Below are positions 1 to 8,106 of a stretch of DNA of 64,000 bases, piece after piece. Each line of letters opens with the position of its first letter. Within the stretch, counting starts at the first letter, position 1. The position numbers and the translations under genes are program-made. This DNA comes from Comamonas terrae (GTDB taxonomy: Bacteria > Pseudomonadota > Gammaproteobacteria > Burkholderiales > Burkholderiaceae_C). The DNA is taken from the NCBI RefSeq assembly GCF_001544075.1, contig NZ_BCNT01000006.1, positions 218,128 to 282,127 on the forward strand, read 5' to 3'. Under the pieces are notes generated by a model that searched no databases, was not told where the DNA came from, and worked only from the letters and a program-made list of their open reading frames with translations.

Positions 1-663
1 AGCGCGCGCGTCATCAGCCGCATGACCGACCTGGTGATGATCCGCACCTTCGGCCAGGAAAAGATCGAGCGCTTCGCGGCCCATTCGCGCGTGCCCGTCA
101 TCAACGGCCTGACCAACGAATTCCACCCCTGCCAGATCCTGGCCGACATCTTCACCTTCATCGAGCACCGCGGCTCGATCGCGGGCAAGGTCGTCGCCTG
201 GGTGGGCGACGGCAACAACATGGCCAATACCTGGCTGCAGGCTGCCGACCTGCTGGGCTTCACCGTGCACCTGTCCACGCCCAGCGGCTATGAAGTGGAC
301 GAGAAGCTGGCCTTCGGCGGCAAGACGCCGCGCGCCGGCTGCTACAAGGTCTTCGCCGATCCGCTCGAAGCCTGCAAGGGCGCCGACCTGGTCACCACCG
401 ACGTGTGGACCAGCATGGGCTACGAGGCCGAGAACGAGGAGCGCCGCAAGGCCTTTGCCGACTGGTGCGTGGATGCCGAGATGATGGCCGCCGCCCAGGG
501 CGACGCGCTGTTCATGCACTGCCTGCCCGCCCACCGCGGCGAGGAAGTGGAAGCCGAAGTCATCGACGGCCCACAATCCGTGGTATGGGATGAGGCGGAA
601 AACAGGATGCATGTGCAAAAGGCACTCATGGAGTACCTGCTGCTGGGCCGCCAGCCCGGCTGA
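1..663 (+). CDS. argF: Ornithine carbamoyltransferase, C-terminal part (5' end outside window)
   Basis: Transfers the carbamoyl group of carbamoyl phosphate to ornithine to give citrulline, the sixth step of arginine synthesis, in the cytoplasm. The reading frame is open from the first base, so the gene begins left of the window; about 220 residues of a protein usually near 310 long are seen. The ornithine-binding domain is recognised by the family signature HCLPAHRGEEV near the C-terminus, and by the stretch reading ADIFTFIEHRG early in the visible part. It ends with TGA at 661-663 and is followed by a strong inverted repeat. No argG or other arginine gene follows, so it is probably the last gene of its transcript. 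The family call is firm. Confidence 0.95.
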   Translation, partial: SARVISRMTDLVMIRTFGQEKIERFAAHSRVPVINGLTNEFHPCQILADIFTFIEHRGSIAGKVVAWVGDGNNMANTWLQAADLLGFTVHLSTPSGYEVDEKLAFGGKTPRAGCYKVFADPLEACKGADLVTTDVWTSMGYEAENEERRKAFADWCVDAEMMAAAQGDALFMHCLPAHRGEEVEAEVIDGPQSVVWDEAENRMHVQKALMEYLLLGRQPG

Positions 664-1044
664 TCGGCCACGCACAGGCTCGGAAGCATCCATACCCGCA
701 CCATGCACCCGAGCCACACCACGACCACACACCGCCTGCAGGCCGCGCGCCCGCAGGCGGTGTTTGCGTTCGGGGCCCATGCCTTGCGCCAGCCCCATAT
801 CGCACGCCACTGGCGCGTGCCGTCCGCCTTCGGGCCACGCAAGCGCTTCGCGGCCCGGGTCCGCGCGCTTTATGTGCGCATCCACACCTTCTATCTGAAG
901 TTTCTCCAGGGCCATACCTAGCGCCCGGTTCAGCGACCGCTTTGCCGCCCGCCGCAAAGCCGTCTTCATCACCTCCTGCCAGCAGGCCGCCTTCTCCCGA
1001 GGAAGGCGGCCCGTCGTCGATGACCCCGAATCCGAGAAACTTCC
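664..1044. other. Intergenic region between argF and the first YkgJ gene
   Basis: This 381-base stretch holds the argF terminator hairpin and otherwise nothing I can name. Short open frames occur, but none has a recognisable product or a good ribosome site. The promoter of the following cysteine-cluster gene presumably lies in its right half. Confidence 0.5.
729..767 (+). terminator. Probable argF transcription terminator
   Basis: A perfect 11-base inverted repeat (ACACCGCCTGC at 729-739 with GCAGGCGGTGT at 753-763) is followed by TTTG. It lies 66 bases after the argF stop codon. The T run is short, so termination strength is uncertain. Confidence 0.6.
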
Positions 1045-1404
1045 ATGTCCGAATCCGTACACCCCTGCCTGCGCTGCGGCGTCTGCTGCCAGAACTACCG
1101 CGTCGAGTTTTCCATCTACGAGCTGCAATCCATGGGCGGCACCGTGCCCGACTCCATGGCCCATGAGGTCAATGGCAACCGCGCACGCATGAACGGCACG
1201 CAGCAGCATCCCGTGCGCTGCGTGGCGTTGACCGACCTGCCGCATCTGGGCGAAGGCTGCGTGGGATGCGGCATCTACGAGCAGCGCTCGCGCCCCTGCC
1301 GCGACTTCCCCTTCGCCTCCTACGGCTGCCATGACACGCGCGCCAAGTTCGGGCTGCCCCAGCTGTCGGAGGAGGAAGTGGCGCAGTGGCAGGAAGCGGC
1401 CTGA
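1045..1404 (+). CDS. YkgJ family cysteine-cluster protein, copy 1
   Basis: A 119-residue soluble protein with the CxRCGVCC cysteine cluster at its N-terminus (residues 8-14), further cysteines in the middle (GCVGCGIYE) and a PCRDFPF motif, the pattern of the YkgJ/UPF0153 family, which is thought to bind zinc or iron. The biochemical role of the family is not settled. A second, clearly related gene lies at 4347-4667, so the two copies bracket the ferrous-iron transport unit, which is transcribed from the other strand. Start chosen at the ATG just before the cysteine cluster, as in other family members. The family call is firm, the function unknown. Confidence 0.85.
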   Translation: MSESVHPCLRCGVCCQNYRVEFSIYELQSMGGTVPDSMAHEVNGNRARMNGTQQHPVRCVALTDLPHLGEGCVGCGIYEQRSRPCRDFPFASYGCHDTRAKFGLPQLSEEEVAQWQEAA

Positions 1405-1549
1405 GTCCGGCAGCCCGCTTCTTCCTCGAGTCGCTACAAAAACAAAAGCTTCCTGCACCGTCCGGCTCTACATTTCAACACATTGATGGTTTGAAATGCA
1501 GAATCGTCCAGCGCAGGAAGCTATGGATTTGGAAGCGCCTCGATTCTCT

Positions 1550-1744
1550 TCAGCGCTTGCGCGTATCCGAGCAGCTGTCGCCGCCGCAGGCGCTGCAGCC
1601 GCCGCAGGAGCCGCCGCCCTCGCCTGGCGCCAGCGAGGGATGCAATCGGCCGGCCTTGCGGCGCCAGCCGGCCGGCAGGTAGCGCCAGACCAGCGAAGCC
1701 GCAGCCACGGCCACGATCAGGGCGACGATGATGTTTTGCCACAT
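1550..1744 (-). CDS. Small FeoB-associated cysteine-rich membrane protein
   Basis: A 64-residue protein with one N-terminal membrane helix (about residues 4-21) and a cytoplasmic tail ending in the cysteine cluster CGGCSACGGDSC, four cysteines in twelve residues. It starts 11 bases after the feoB stop codon and has a strong ribosome site (GAGGAGA, 6 bases before the ATG), so it is the third gene of the feo operon. Small Cys-rich membrane proteins of this layout are commonly found next to feoB and have been proposed to act like FeoC, sensing iron or oxygen by an Fe-S centre; that role is inference. The gene is easily missed because it is short and overlaps a longer meaningless frame. Confidence 0.8.
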   Translation of the reverse strand: MWQNIIVALIVAVAAASLVWRYLPAGWRRKAGRLHPSLAPGEGGGSCGGCSACGGDSCSDTRKR

Positions 1745-1755
1745 GGTGATTCTCC

Positions 1756-3726
1756 TCAGCCCCAGCCCAGCGCCAGGGCCACGCGATAGGTGACGAAGGC
1801 CGCCAGGTAGGCCAGCGCGAACAGGTAGCCGGCCATGATCAGCGGATAGCGCCAGCCATTGGTCTCGCGCTTGACCATGGCCAGCGTGGAAATGCACTGG
1901 GGTGCGAACACGAACCACACCAGCAGCGACAGCGCCGTGGCCAGCGACCAGCTGTGCGCGATCAGCGGGCCCAGCTGCTGGGCCATGGCGTCGTCGCCCG
2001 AGGCGGACAGCGCATACACCGTGCCCAGGGCGCCCACGGCCACCTCGCGCGCGGCCATGCCGGGCACCAGGGCGATGGCGATCTGCCAGTTGAAGCCGAT
2101 GGGCGCCAGCACCACCTCGAGCCAGCGGCCGATCTGGCCCGCGAAGCTGTAGCGGATGGCCGCCTCGGTCACGCCTTCGGGCGCGGCCGGGTAGCTGGCC
2201 AGGAACCACAGCACGATGCTCACCGTCAGGATGATGCCGCCCACGCGGCGCAGGAAGATCATGGCGCGCTCATACAGCCCCAGCGCCAGGCTGCGCGGGC
2301 TGGGCCAGCGGTAGGCGGGCAGCTCCATCATCAGCGGCGTGCGGGCCTTGTTCGTGCGTGCCAGCTTGGCCACCCAGGCCACGGCCATGGCGCTGAGAAT
2401 GCCGCCGATGTACAGGCCGAACAGCACCAGGCCCTGCAGGTTGAAAAGGCCGGCCACGGTCTTTTCCGGGATGAAGGCACCGATCAGCAGCGCATACACC
2501 GGCAGGCGGGCCGAGCAGGTCATCAGCGGCGCGATCATGATGGTCAGGAGGCGGTCGCGCCAGCTGCTGATGGAGCGCGTGGCCATGATGCCGGGCACGG
2601 CGCAGGCAAAGCTCGACAGCAGCGGGATGAAGGAGCGGCCCGACAGGCCCACCGTGCCCATGATGCGGTCCAGCAGGAAGGCTGCGCGCGGCAGGTAGCC
2701 CGAATCCTCCAGCACCAGGATGAAGAAGAACAGGACCAGGATCTGCGGCAGAAAGACCAGCACGGCGCCCGTGCCGGCGATCACGCCGTCGGCCAGCAGG
2801 CTGCGCAGCATGCCCTCGGGCATGGCGTCCTTCACCCAGCCCCCGAAGCTGCCCACCGCGCCCTCGATGCCGTCCATCACGGGCTGGGCCCAGCTGAACA
2901 CGGCCTGGAACATCAGGAACAGGGTGACGATCAGCAGCAGCGTGCCCCACACAGGGTGCAGCACCACGGCATCGATGCGGTCGTCGCGCTGGGTGTCCGT
3001 CTGCGGCTCCTGCACGGCGATGCGCATGATATCGGCCACCTGCTGGTGCAGCGCCAGCAGCTGCTCCTTGGCGCTCTGGCCGGCCTTGGGCTTCCAGCGC
3101 TCGTCCACGGGCGGTGCCTGCAGGTTGCGCGCCTCGTCGCTGTCCAGCCAGGCCAGCAGCTCCTTGCCGCCGTCCTGGCGCACGCCTACGCTTTCCACCA
3201 CGGGCACGCCCAGCGCCTGGCTGAGCTTTTCGCGGTCCACGACGATACCCTGGCGGCGCGCCATGTCGCTCATGTTGAGCACCAGCACCATGGGCAGGCC
3301 TAGCGCACGCGCTTCCAGCACGAGGCGCAGGTTCAGGCGCAGGTGGGTGGCATCGGTGACGCTGATCAGCAGCTCGGGCGGCGCCTCGCGCGCATGCAGG
3401 CCGCTGACGATGTCCCGCGTGATGCGCTCGTCCTCGCTGTGTGCATGCAGGCTGTAGGTGCCCGGCAGGTCCAGCAGGCGCACGCGGCGCTTGCCCGGCG
3501 TGGTCAGCCAGCCTTCCTTGCGCTCCACCGTCACGCCGGCGTAGTTGGCCACCTTCTGGCGCGCGCCGGTCAAAAGGTTGAACAGCGCCGTCTTGCCGCA
3601 GTTGGGGTTGCCCAGCAGGGCCGCACGCAGCGCCGCCTGGCTGCCTCCCGAAGCGGCCTGGGCCACGGGCTGGATGGCAATGGGCTGCGCCACCGCGCCG
3701 GCCACGGGATTCTCGCGCGCGTTCAT
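1756..3726 (-). CDS. feoB: Ferrous iron transporter B (GTP-coupled permease)
   Basis: Inner-membrane protein of 656 residues that imports Fe(II), using an N-terminal GTPase domain. G-protein motifs are visible: G1 GNPNCGKT at 39-46, G3 DLPGT at 86-90 and G4 NMSD at 151-154. The C-terminal half is hydrophobic with the paired Gate segments typical of FeoB. It is shorter than the E. coli protein (773 residues) but normal for betaproteobacteria. The N-terminal 30 residues before the G domain are a family-variable extension. Its ATG overlaps the feoA stop by four bases (ATGA), showing translational coupling, and a small Cys-rich gene follows. Expression is probably iron-repressed through the Fur-like box before feoA. 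Confidence 0.95.
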   Translation of the reverse strand: MNARENPVAGAVAQPIAIQPVAQAASGGSQAALRAALLGNPNCGKTALFNLLTGARQKVANYAGVTVERKEGWLTTPGKRRVRLLDLPGTYSLHAHSEDERITRDIVSGLHAREAPPELLISVTDATHLRLNLRLVLEARALGLPMVLVLNMSDMARRQGIVVDREKLSQALGVPVVESVGVRQDGGKELLAWLDSDEARNLQAPPVDERWKPKAGQSAKEQLLALHQQVADIMRIAVQEPQTDTQRDDRIDAVVLHPVWGTLLLIVTLFLMFQAVFSWAQPVMDGIEGAVGSFGGWVKDAMPEGMLRSLLADGVIAGTGAVLVFLPQILVLFFFILVLEDSGYLPRAAFLLDRIMGTVGLSGRSFIPLLSSFACAVPGIMATRSISSWRDRLLTIMIAPLMTCSARLPVYALLIGAFIPEKTVAGLFNLQGLVLFGLYIGGILSAMAVAWVAKLARTNKARTPLMMELPAYRWPSPRSLALGLYERAMIFLRRVGGIILTVSIVLWFLASYPAAPEGVTEAAIRYSFAGQIGRWLEVVLAPIGFNWQIAIALVPGMAAREVAVGALGTVYALSASGDDAMAQQLGPLIAHSWSLATALSLLVWFVFAPQCISTLAMVKRETNGWRYPLIMAGYLFALAYLAAFVTYRVALALGWG

Positions 3727-4091
3727 GCCCGGCCCTCCACGGCCACCAGCACCTTGGATGCTTCATGGCGGCGCAGCGCGAACGTGGCTTCGCCCACGCG
3801 CACGGCCAGCGGATCCGGCCCCGGAAAGCCCGTGGCCACGATGCGCACGCGCTCGCCGGGCAAAAAGCCGATCTCCATGAGCCGCAGCATCAGCTCCTGC
3901 TCCTCGACATTGCTGGCGGGAGCCAGATCGACCACGCGGGCCGGCACATGGCGCGCCAGCGTGTCGAGGCTGACCGTGGCCGCGGCTGCGGCCGGTGCGG
4001 CTTGCGCCTGAAGCGGGGACGATTCAGCGGCGCACTCCGAGAGATTGACGGGTGCCGCGCTGCCAGGGGCCGTGGACTGCAGAATACTCAT
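3723..4091 (-). CDS. feoA: Ferrous iron transport accessory protein A
   Basis: A 122-residue cytoplasmic protein whose C-terminal 75 residues form the SH3-like FeoA domain (LMEIGFLPGERVRIV core), thought to assist the FeoB GTPase. The first 45 residues are rich in alanine, serine and proline and are not part of the domain, so the protein is longer than the usual 75-85 residues. No alternative ATG sits just before the domain, so the long form may be real. First gene of the feo operon, overlapping feoB by four bases. A Fur-like sequence lies 15-40 bases upstream of the start. Confidence 0.9.
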   Translation of the reverse strand: MSILQSTAPGSAAPVNLSECAAESSPLQAQAAPAAAAATVSLDTLARHVPARVVDLAPASNVEEQELMLRLMEIGFLPGERVRIVATGFPGPDPLAVRVGEATFALRRHEASKVLVAVEGRA

Positions 4092-4105
4092 GGCTGTGCA
4101 TTTTA

Positions 4106-4130
4106 TTGATTTTTATTCTCATTATGATCC
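4106..4130 (-). promoter_or_regulatory. Candidate Fur box upstream of feoA
   Basis: Read on the minus strand this AT-rich island contains ATAATGAGAATAAAAATCA, a good partial match to the Fur consensus GATAATGATAATCATTATC, in a surrounding sequence above 65% GC. Its position just before the first feo gene fits iron-dependent repression. No footprint or score is available, so this is a pattern call. Confidence 0.6.
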
Positions 4131-4346
4131 GGATGCCCGAGTGCCCCACTCCGCATCGTTGTCGCCGGCGGCTGCGAGCCGGGCAAATCGGCGCCACGTG
4201 CCAGCCTCCGCTTGCCTCCACGGCCATGCACTTGCGGGGGCGGGGGCGGTTTCCGGGCGGCGCACTCGGGCTTGCCGCAGCCGCCGCGCCAGCTTGCGCA
4301 GCCACGCGCAAAATCGCTCGCCCACTCTGCCCCGCCGCCCTCCTCC

Positions 4347-4667
4347 ATGACCCATCCCTGCCTGACCTGCGGCGCCTGCTGCGCCTCGTTCCGCGTGGAC
4401 TTTTCCGTGCACGAATCCCAGGAGCATGGCGGGCGCGTGCCTGCCGGGCTGATCGAGGAAGTCACGGACCACACCTGCCGCATGCGCGGCACCGACTGGG
4501 CCCGCCCGCGCTGCGCGGCCCTGGTGGGCAAGGTGGGCGAGAAGGCGCACTGCGGCATCTATGAATGGCGCCCCTCGCCCTGCCGCGAGTTCGCTGCGGG
4601 CTCGGATGCCTGCAACCGCGTGCGCCAGCGCCATGGCATGCCGCCGCTGGAAAGCGGCCTGCTGTAG
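4347..4667 (+). CDS. YkgJ family cysteine-cluster protein, copy 2
   Basis: A 106-residue protein with CLTCGACC at residues 5-12, a central HCGIYEWRPSPCREF segment and a late cysteine, the same pattern as the gene at 1045-1404. An open frame extends further upstream, but the ATG at 4347 starts the protein at the same place as copy 1, and the upstream part is low-complexity. It is transcribed away from feoA, so the Fur-like box lies upstream of both. The role is unknown; metal binding is the family expectation. Confidence 0.82.
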   Translation: MTHPCLTCGACCASFRVDFSVHESQEHGGRVPAGLIEEVTDHTCRMRGTDWARPRCAALVGKVGEKAHCGIYEWRPSPCREFAAGSDACNRVRQRHGMPPLESGLL

Positions 4668-4725
4668 CACGCAGCGCGCCCTGCCCGCACCTGAAACCAG
4701 CATGCACCAAGGCCAGGGACCCCAA

Positions 4726-4830
4726 GGAAGGAACTAGGCGGCCCCGCCGCCCCGCACCGAGGTGTCGCCGGCTGCCCGGATGCCCCCTTGCGCGAAGCGG
4801 GAGGGCGAGCGGTGCAGCCGCTCAGGGCGC
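4726..4830. repeat. Gene-end GC-rich hairpin repeat, inverted and degenerate copy
   Basis: The region between the YkgJ and lrp genes carries GGCGGCCCCGCCGCC and CTTGCGCGAAGCGGGAGGGCG, elements that also occur, in other order or orientation, at 12182, 13685, 16819 and 58870. It sits between two convergent genes and can form hairpins. The assignment to the same repeat family is by eye. Confidence 0.4.
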
Positions 4831-4834
4831 GCAT

Positions 4835-5302
4835 TCAAACAGGCAGCCCCGCCAGTTGCCCCTTGAATTCCTGCAGCGAGAAATGCGTGTGCACCTGGCG
4901 CACGCCCGGCAGGCGGTGCAGCTTGCGCTGCAGCAGGTCGGAGTAGTCGTCGAGATCGCGCGCCACGACGACCAGCAGAAAGTCCTCGGGGCCCGAGATG
5001 CCGTGGAACATGACCACCTCGGGAATCGCACAGACGGCCTCCTCGAAGATGCGCGACGATTCCTCGTTCTGGTGATCGATGGCCACCATCACGAAAGCCA
5101 GCACGCCGAAGCCCAGGGCGCGCCGGTTCAGCGCCGCGTGGTAGCCGGTGATCACGCCCTCGTCCTCCAGGTGCTTGATGCGCCGCCAGGAGGGCGACTG
5201 CGACAGGTTGACCCGCTGCGCCAGCTCGCCCGAGGTCAGCCGTGCGTTCTCCTGCAGCGCCCGAACCAGCATGCGGTCGGTCTTGTCGAGCTTCTCTTGC
5301 AT
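4835..5302 (-). CDS. Lrp/AsnC family transcriptional regulator, possible kyn/aromatic regulator
   Basis: A 155-residue regulator: N-terminal winged helix-turn-helix (LDKTDRMLVRALQENARLT, then SPSWRRIKHLEDEGVITGY) and a C-terminal RAM ligand-binding domain (residues about 65-145). Start set at the ATG at 5302, which gives the usual family length; a longer frame would need a TTG. It is divergent from an amino acid permease, with a 133-base AT-rich gap that holds a palindrome. In pseudomonads and Burkholderia an Lrp-type protein (KynR) controls tryptophan catabolism, and kynB/kynU lie 6-8 kb away here, so an aromatic amino acid role is plausible but inferred. Confidence 0.88.
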   Translation of the reverse strand: MQEKLDKTDRMLVRALQENARLTSGELAQRVNLSQSPSWRRIKHLEDEGVITGYHAALNRRALGFGVLAFVMVAIDHQNEESSRIFEEAVCAIPEVVMFHGISGPEDFLLVVVARDLDDYSDLLQRKLHRLPGVRQVHTHFSLQEFKGQLAGLPV

Positions 5303-5354
5303 ATAAATATGTTTCTTTGAATTTTTATTGGATTGATTATCCAATTTTGACCCG

Positions 5355-5375
5355 ATTTATGGATAACCATTAAAT
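5355..5375. promoter_or_regulatory. Palindrome between lrp-type gene and permease, candidate operator
   Basis: An imperfect dyad (ATTTATGG-ATAA-CCATTAAAT) sits in the AT-rich divergent intergenic region. A second element, GGATTGATTATCC, lies at about 5330-5342. Lrp-family proteins often bind such AT-rich dyads next to their own genes. No binding data are available. Confidence 0.45.
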
Positions 5376-5435
5376 CACTCCTCCACGCGGCCCCTAGCAT
5401 GCGCTCTCCAAGCCAAAACCATGACGGAGACATCC

Positions 5436-6836
5436 ATGCCGGCCTTTGAGGAAATCGTCCAGAGAGAGTCTGGACTCAAGCAACAGCTGTCCGCGGGACA
5501 GATGACCATGATCGCCATCGGCGGCGCCGTCGGCACCGGCCTGTTCCTGGGCAGCGGCTTCGCCATCGGCTTTGCCGGCCCCAGCGTGCTCATCAGCTAT
5601 GCCGTGGGCGCGCTGATCTCGCTGCTGCTGATGGGATGCCTGGCCGAGATGACCGTGGCCCATCCCACCTCGGGCTCCTTCGGCGCCTATGCCGAGCACT
5701 ACATTGCGCCGGTTGCCGGCTTTCTCGTGCGCTACGCCTACTGGGCCGCCGTGGTGCTGGCCGTGGGCACGGAGGTGACGGCCATCGGCCTGTACATGGG
5801 CTACTGGTTCCCCGAGGTTCCGCGCTGGACCTGGGTGGTGCTGTTCTCGGCCCTGCTGATCGGCGTGAACATGATGAGCGTCAAGGCCTTCGGCGCCGTG
5901 GAGTACAGCTTCTCCCTGGTCAAGATCATCGCCATCGTGGCCTTCATCCTGATCGGCGCATGGGTGGTCTTCGGCACCCGGCCCGCGGGCGTGGGCTTCG
6001 CCAACTACGTCAACAACGGCGGCTTCTTTCCCAACGGCCCCTGGGGCACCTGGGTGGGCGTGATCATCGCCATCTTCAGCTACCTGAGCATAGAGATGAT
6101 CGCCGTGGCCGCCGGCGAGGCCAGGGATCCCCAGCGCGCCATCACCAGCGCCTTCCGCTCGACCATGGTGCGCCTGGTGGTGTTCTACCTGGCCACCATT
6201 GCGCTGATGCTGGCCATCGTGCCCTGGGCCACGGCCGGCAAGCAAGGCAGCCCCTTCGTGAAGGTGATGGAGATCATCGGCATTCCGGGCGCCGCCAGCG
6301 TGATCAACTTCGTGGTGCTGGTGGCCGCGCTGTCGGCCATGAACAGCCAGCTCTACATCACCACGCGCATGATGTTCAGCCTCTCGCGCGCCGGCCACGC
6401 GCCCGCCGTGCTGGGCCGGGTCAATGCGCGCGGCGTGCCCCTGCCGGCGCTGCTGCTGTCGTGCCTTGGCATTGCCGTGGCCACGCTGTTCAACATCGTC
6501 AACCCCGAGCAGTCCTTCATGCTGATGATGGCCGTGTCCATGTTCGGCGCCATGTTCACCTGGTTCATGATTTTCGTGACCCATCTGTTCTTCCGCACCC
6601 GCCGTGCGCGCCAGGGCGCCGCGCCGCTGACCTTCCGCATGTGGGGCTTTCCATGGCTGACGCTGCTGGGCGCCGGCCTCATGCTGGCGGCCCTGGTGTC
6701 CACGCTGTTCACCGACGTGTTCCGCCTCACGCTGCTGACCGGCGTGCCCTTCCTGCTGCTGCTCGCCGCCGCCTATGCGCTGTGGTACCGCAAGCCAGCG
6801 GCAACCGCACCCGCGGCCGCCTCGGCCAAGGCCTGA
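5436..6836 (+). CDS. APC superfamily amino acid permease, copy 1
   Basis: An inner-membrane transporter of 466 residues with about 12 hydrophobic segments, of the amino acid transporter (AAT/GabP/AnsP-like) branch of the APC superfamily; the N-terminal IGGAVGTGLFLGSG segment is the conserved TM1 glycine motif. Start chosen at the ATG at 5436, because GGAG lies 8 bases before it and the protein then aligns from residue 1 with the paralog at 10166-11533 (MPAFEEI versus MAAFQDI). The two are very similar throughout. It is followed by an aromatic aminotransferase and RidA and is divergent from the Lrp-type gene, suggesting import of an aromatic amino acid. The substrate is not determined by sequence. 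Confidence 0.88.
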   Translation: MPAFEEIVQRESGLKQQLSAGQMTMIAIGGAVGTGLFLGSGFAIGFAGPSVLISYAVGALISLLLMGCLAEMTVAHPTSGSFGAYAEHYIAPVAGFLVRYAYWAAVVLAVGTEVTAIGLYMGYWFPEVPRWTWVVLFSALLIGVNMMSVKAFGAVEYSFSLVKIIAIVAFILIGAWVVFGTRPAGVGFANYVNNGGFFPNGPWGTWVGVIIAIFSYLSIEMIAVAAGEARDPQRAITSAFRSTMVRLVVFYLATIALMLAIVPWATAGKQGSPFVKVMEIIGIPGAASVINFVVLVAALSAMNSQLYITTRMMFSLSRAGHAPAVLGRVNARGVPLPALLLSCLGIAVATLFNIVNPEQSFMLMMAVSMFGAMFTWFMIFVTHLFFRTRRARQGAAPLTFRMWGFPWLTLLGAGLMLAALVSTLFTDVFRLTLLTGVPFLLLLAAAYALWYRKPAATAPAAASAKA

Positions 6837-6871
6837 GAGGCAGTCCGCAACCCGATTTCCATTTGTAACCC

Positions 6872-8098
6872 ATGACCACCATGACCCCTTCCTCTTCTTC
6901 CGTCTTTGCCCATGTTCCGCCCTACCCGGGCGACCCCATCCTTTCGCTGATGGAGGCCTTCCAGCAGGATGCGCGCGCCGACAAGGTCAGCCTGAGCATC
7001 GGCCTGTACTTCGACGAGCAGGGCCGCCTGCCGGTGCTGGACTGCGTGCGCCAGGCCGCCCAGGCGCTGAGCCAGAACGCCGTCCCCTGCGGCTATCTGC
7101 CCATCGAGGGCATCGCCCCCTACCGCCAGCTGGTGCAGGACCTGGTGTTCGGCGCCGACCACGAGGCCGTGCGCGCGCAGCGCATCGCCACCATCCAGTC
7201 GCTGGGCGGCTCGGGTGCGCTCAAGGTGGGCGCGGACTTCATCAAGCGCTACTTCCCCGACGCCGAGATCTGGCTCAGCGACCCGACCTGGGAGAACCAC
7301 CTCGCCATCTTCGAGGGCGCGGGCCTGCGCACGCACAGCTACCCCTACTACGACGCGGCCACGGGCGGCCTGCGCTTCGACGCGATGATGGACACGCTGC
7401 GCGGCATTCCCTCGGGCAGCGTGGTGCTGCTGCATGCCAGCTGCCACAACCCCACGGGCGTGGACCTGTCCCGCGAGCAGTGGCAGCAGCTGATCCCCGT
7501 GATCGTGGAGCGGGGCCTGATCCCGTTCGTGGACATGGCCTACCAGGGCTTCGGCGACGGCCTGGACGAAGACGCCTGGTCCGTGCGCGCCCTGGCCGAA
7601 GCCGGTGCCCAGGCCTTCGTGGCCAACTCCTTTTCCAAGAATTTCTCGCTGTACGGCGAGCGCGTGGGCGGCCTGAGCGTGGTCTGCAACGACGCCACCA
7701 CGGCCGCCAACGTGCTGGGCCAGCTCAAGGCCACGGTGCGCCGCAACTACTCGTCGCCGCCCACCCAGGGCGCGCGCCTGGTGCAGCAGGTGCTGCAGTC
7801 GCCTGAACTCAGCGCGCAGTGGGCCGGCGAGCTGGCCGAGATGCGCGGCCGCATCAAGGACATGCGCGCCCGGCTGCACCACGCGCTGCACGAGCGCTTC
7901 GGCGAGCGGCGCGACTTCGGTTTCCTGCTGACCCAGCGCGGCATGTTCAGCTACACCGGCATCACCGAGCCCCAGGTCCACCGCCTGCGCGTGGAGCACG
8001 GCGTCTACCTGATCCGCTCGGGCCGCATGTGCATGTCGGGCCTGTCCCGGGCCAATGTGCAGCATGTGGCCGACGCCATCGCCCACGTGCTGGGTTGA
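6872..8098 (+). CDS. Aromatic/aspartate-type aminotransferase (class I, PLP)
   Basis: A PLP enzyme of 408 residues that swaps the amino group between an aromatic or acidic amino acid and a keto acid. Visible marks are SCHNPTGVD around 190-198, the cofactor-binding SFSKNFSLYGERVG with the Schiff-base lysine at 256, and the substrate-binding arginine in GLSRAN near the C-terminus, all typical of the AspC/TyrB branch. It lies 35 bases after the permease and 8 bases before ridA, so the three form a unit. In this context a tryptophan, kynurenine or phenylalanine/tyrosine substrate is likely, but the choice is inference. An internal ATG at 6881 could be the start. Confidence 0.85.
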   Translation: MTTMTPSSSSVFAHVPPYPGDPILSLMEAFQQDARADKVSLSIGLYFDEQGRLPVLDCVRQAAQALSQNAVPCGYLPIEGIAPYRQLVQDLVFGADHEAVRAQRIATIQSLGGSGALKVGADFIKRYFPDAEIWLSDPTWENHLAIFEGAGLRTHSYPYYDAATGGLRFDAMMDTLRGIPSGSVVLLHASCHNPTGVDLSREQWQQLIPVIVERGLIPFVDMAYQGFGDGLDEDAWSVRALAEAGAQAFVANSFSKNFSLYGERVGGLSVVCNDATTAANVLGQLKATVRRNYSSPPTQGARLVQQVLQSPELSAQWAGELAEMRGRIKDMRARLHHALHERFGERRDFGFLLTQRGMFSYTGITEPQVHRLRVEHGVYLIRSGRMCMSGLSRANVQHVADAIAHVLG

Positions 8099-8106
8099 GG
8101 CCCGCC

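Noticed and set aside
703..921. 72-codon frame after argF
   Set aside because: Overlaps the terminator hairpin, no ribosome site and no recognisable product.
1954..3303. Long open frame of about 450 codons on the plus strand opposite feoB
   Set aside because: Its translation is a His/Ala/Gln/Arg-rich low-complexity string, typical of the antisense frame of a GC-rich gene; feoB on the other strand has all family motifs.
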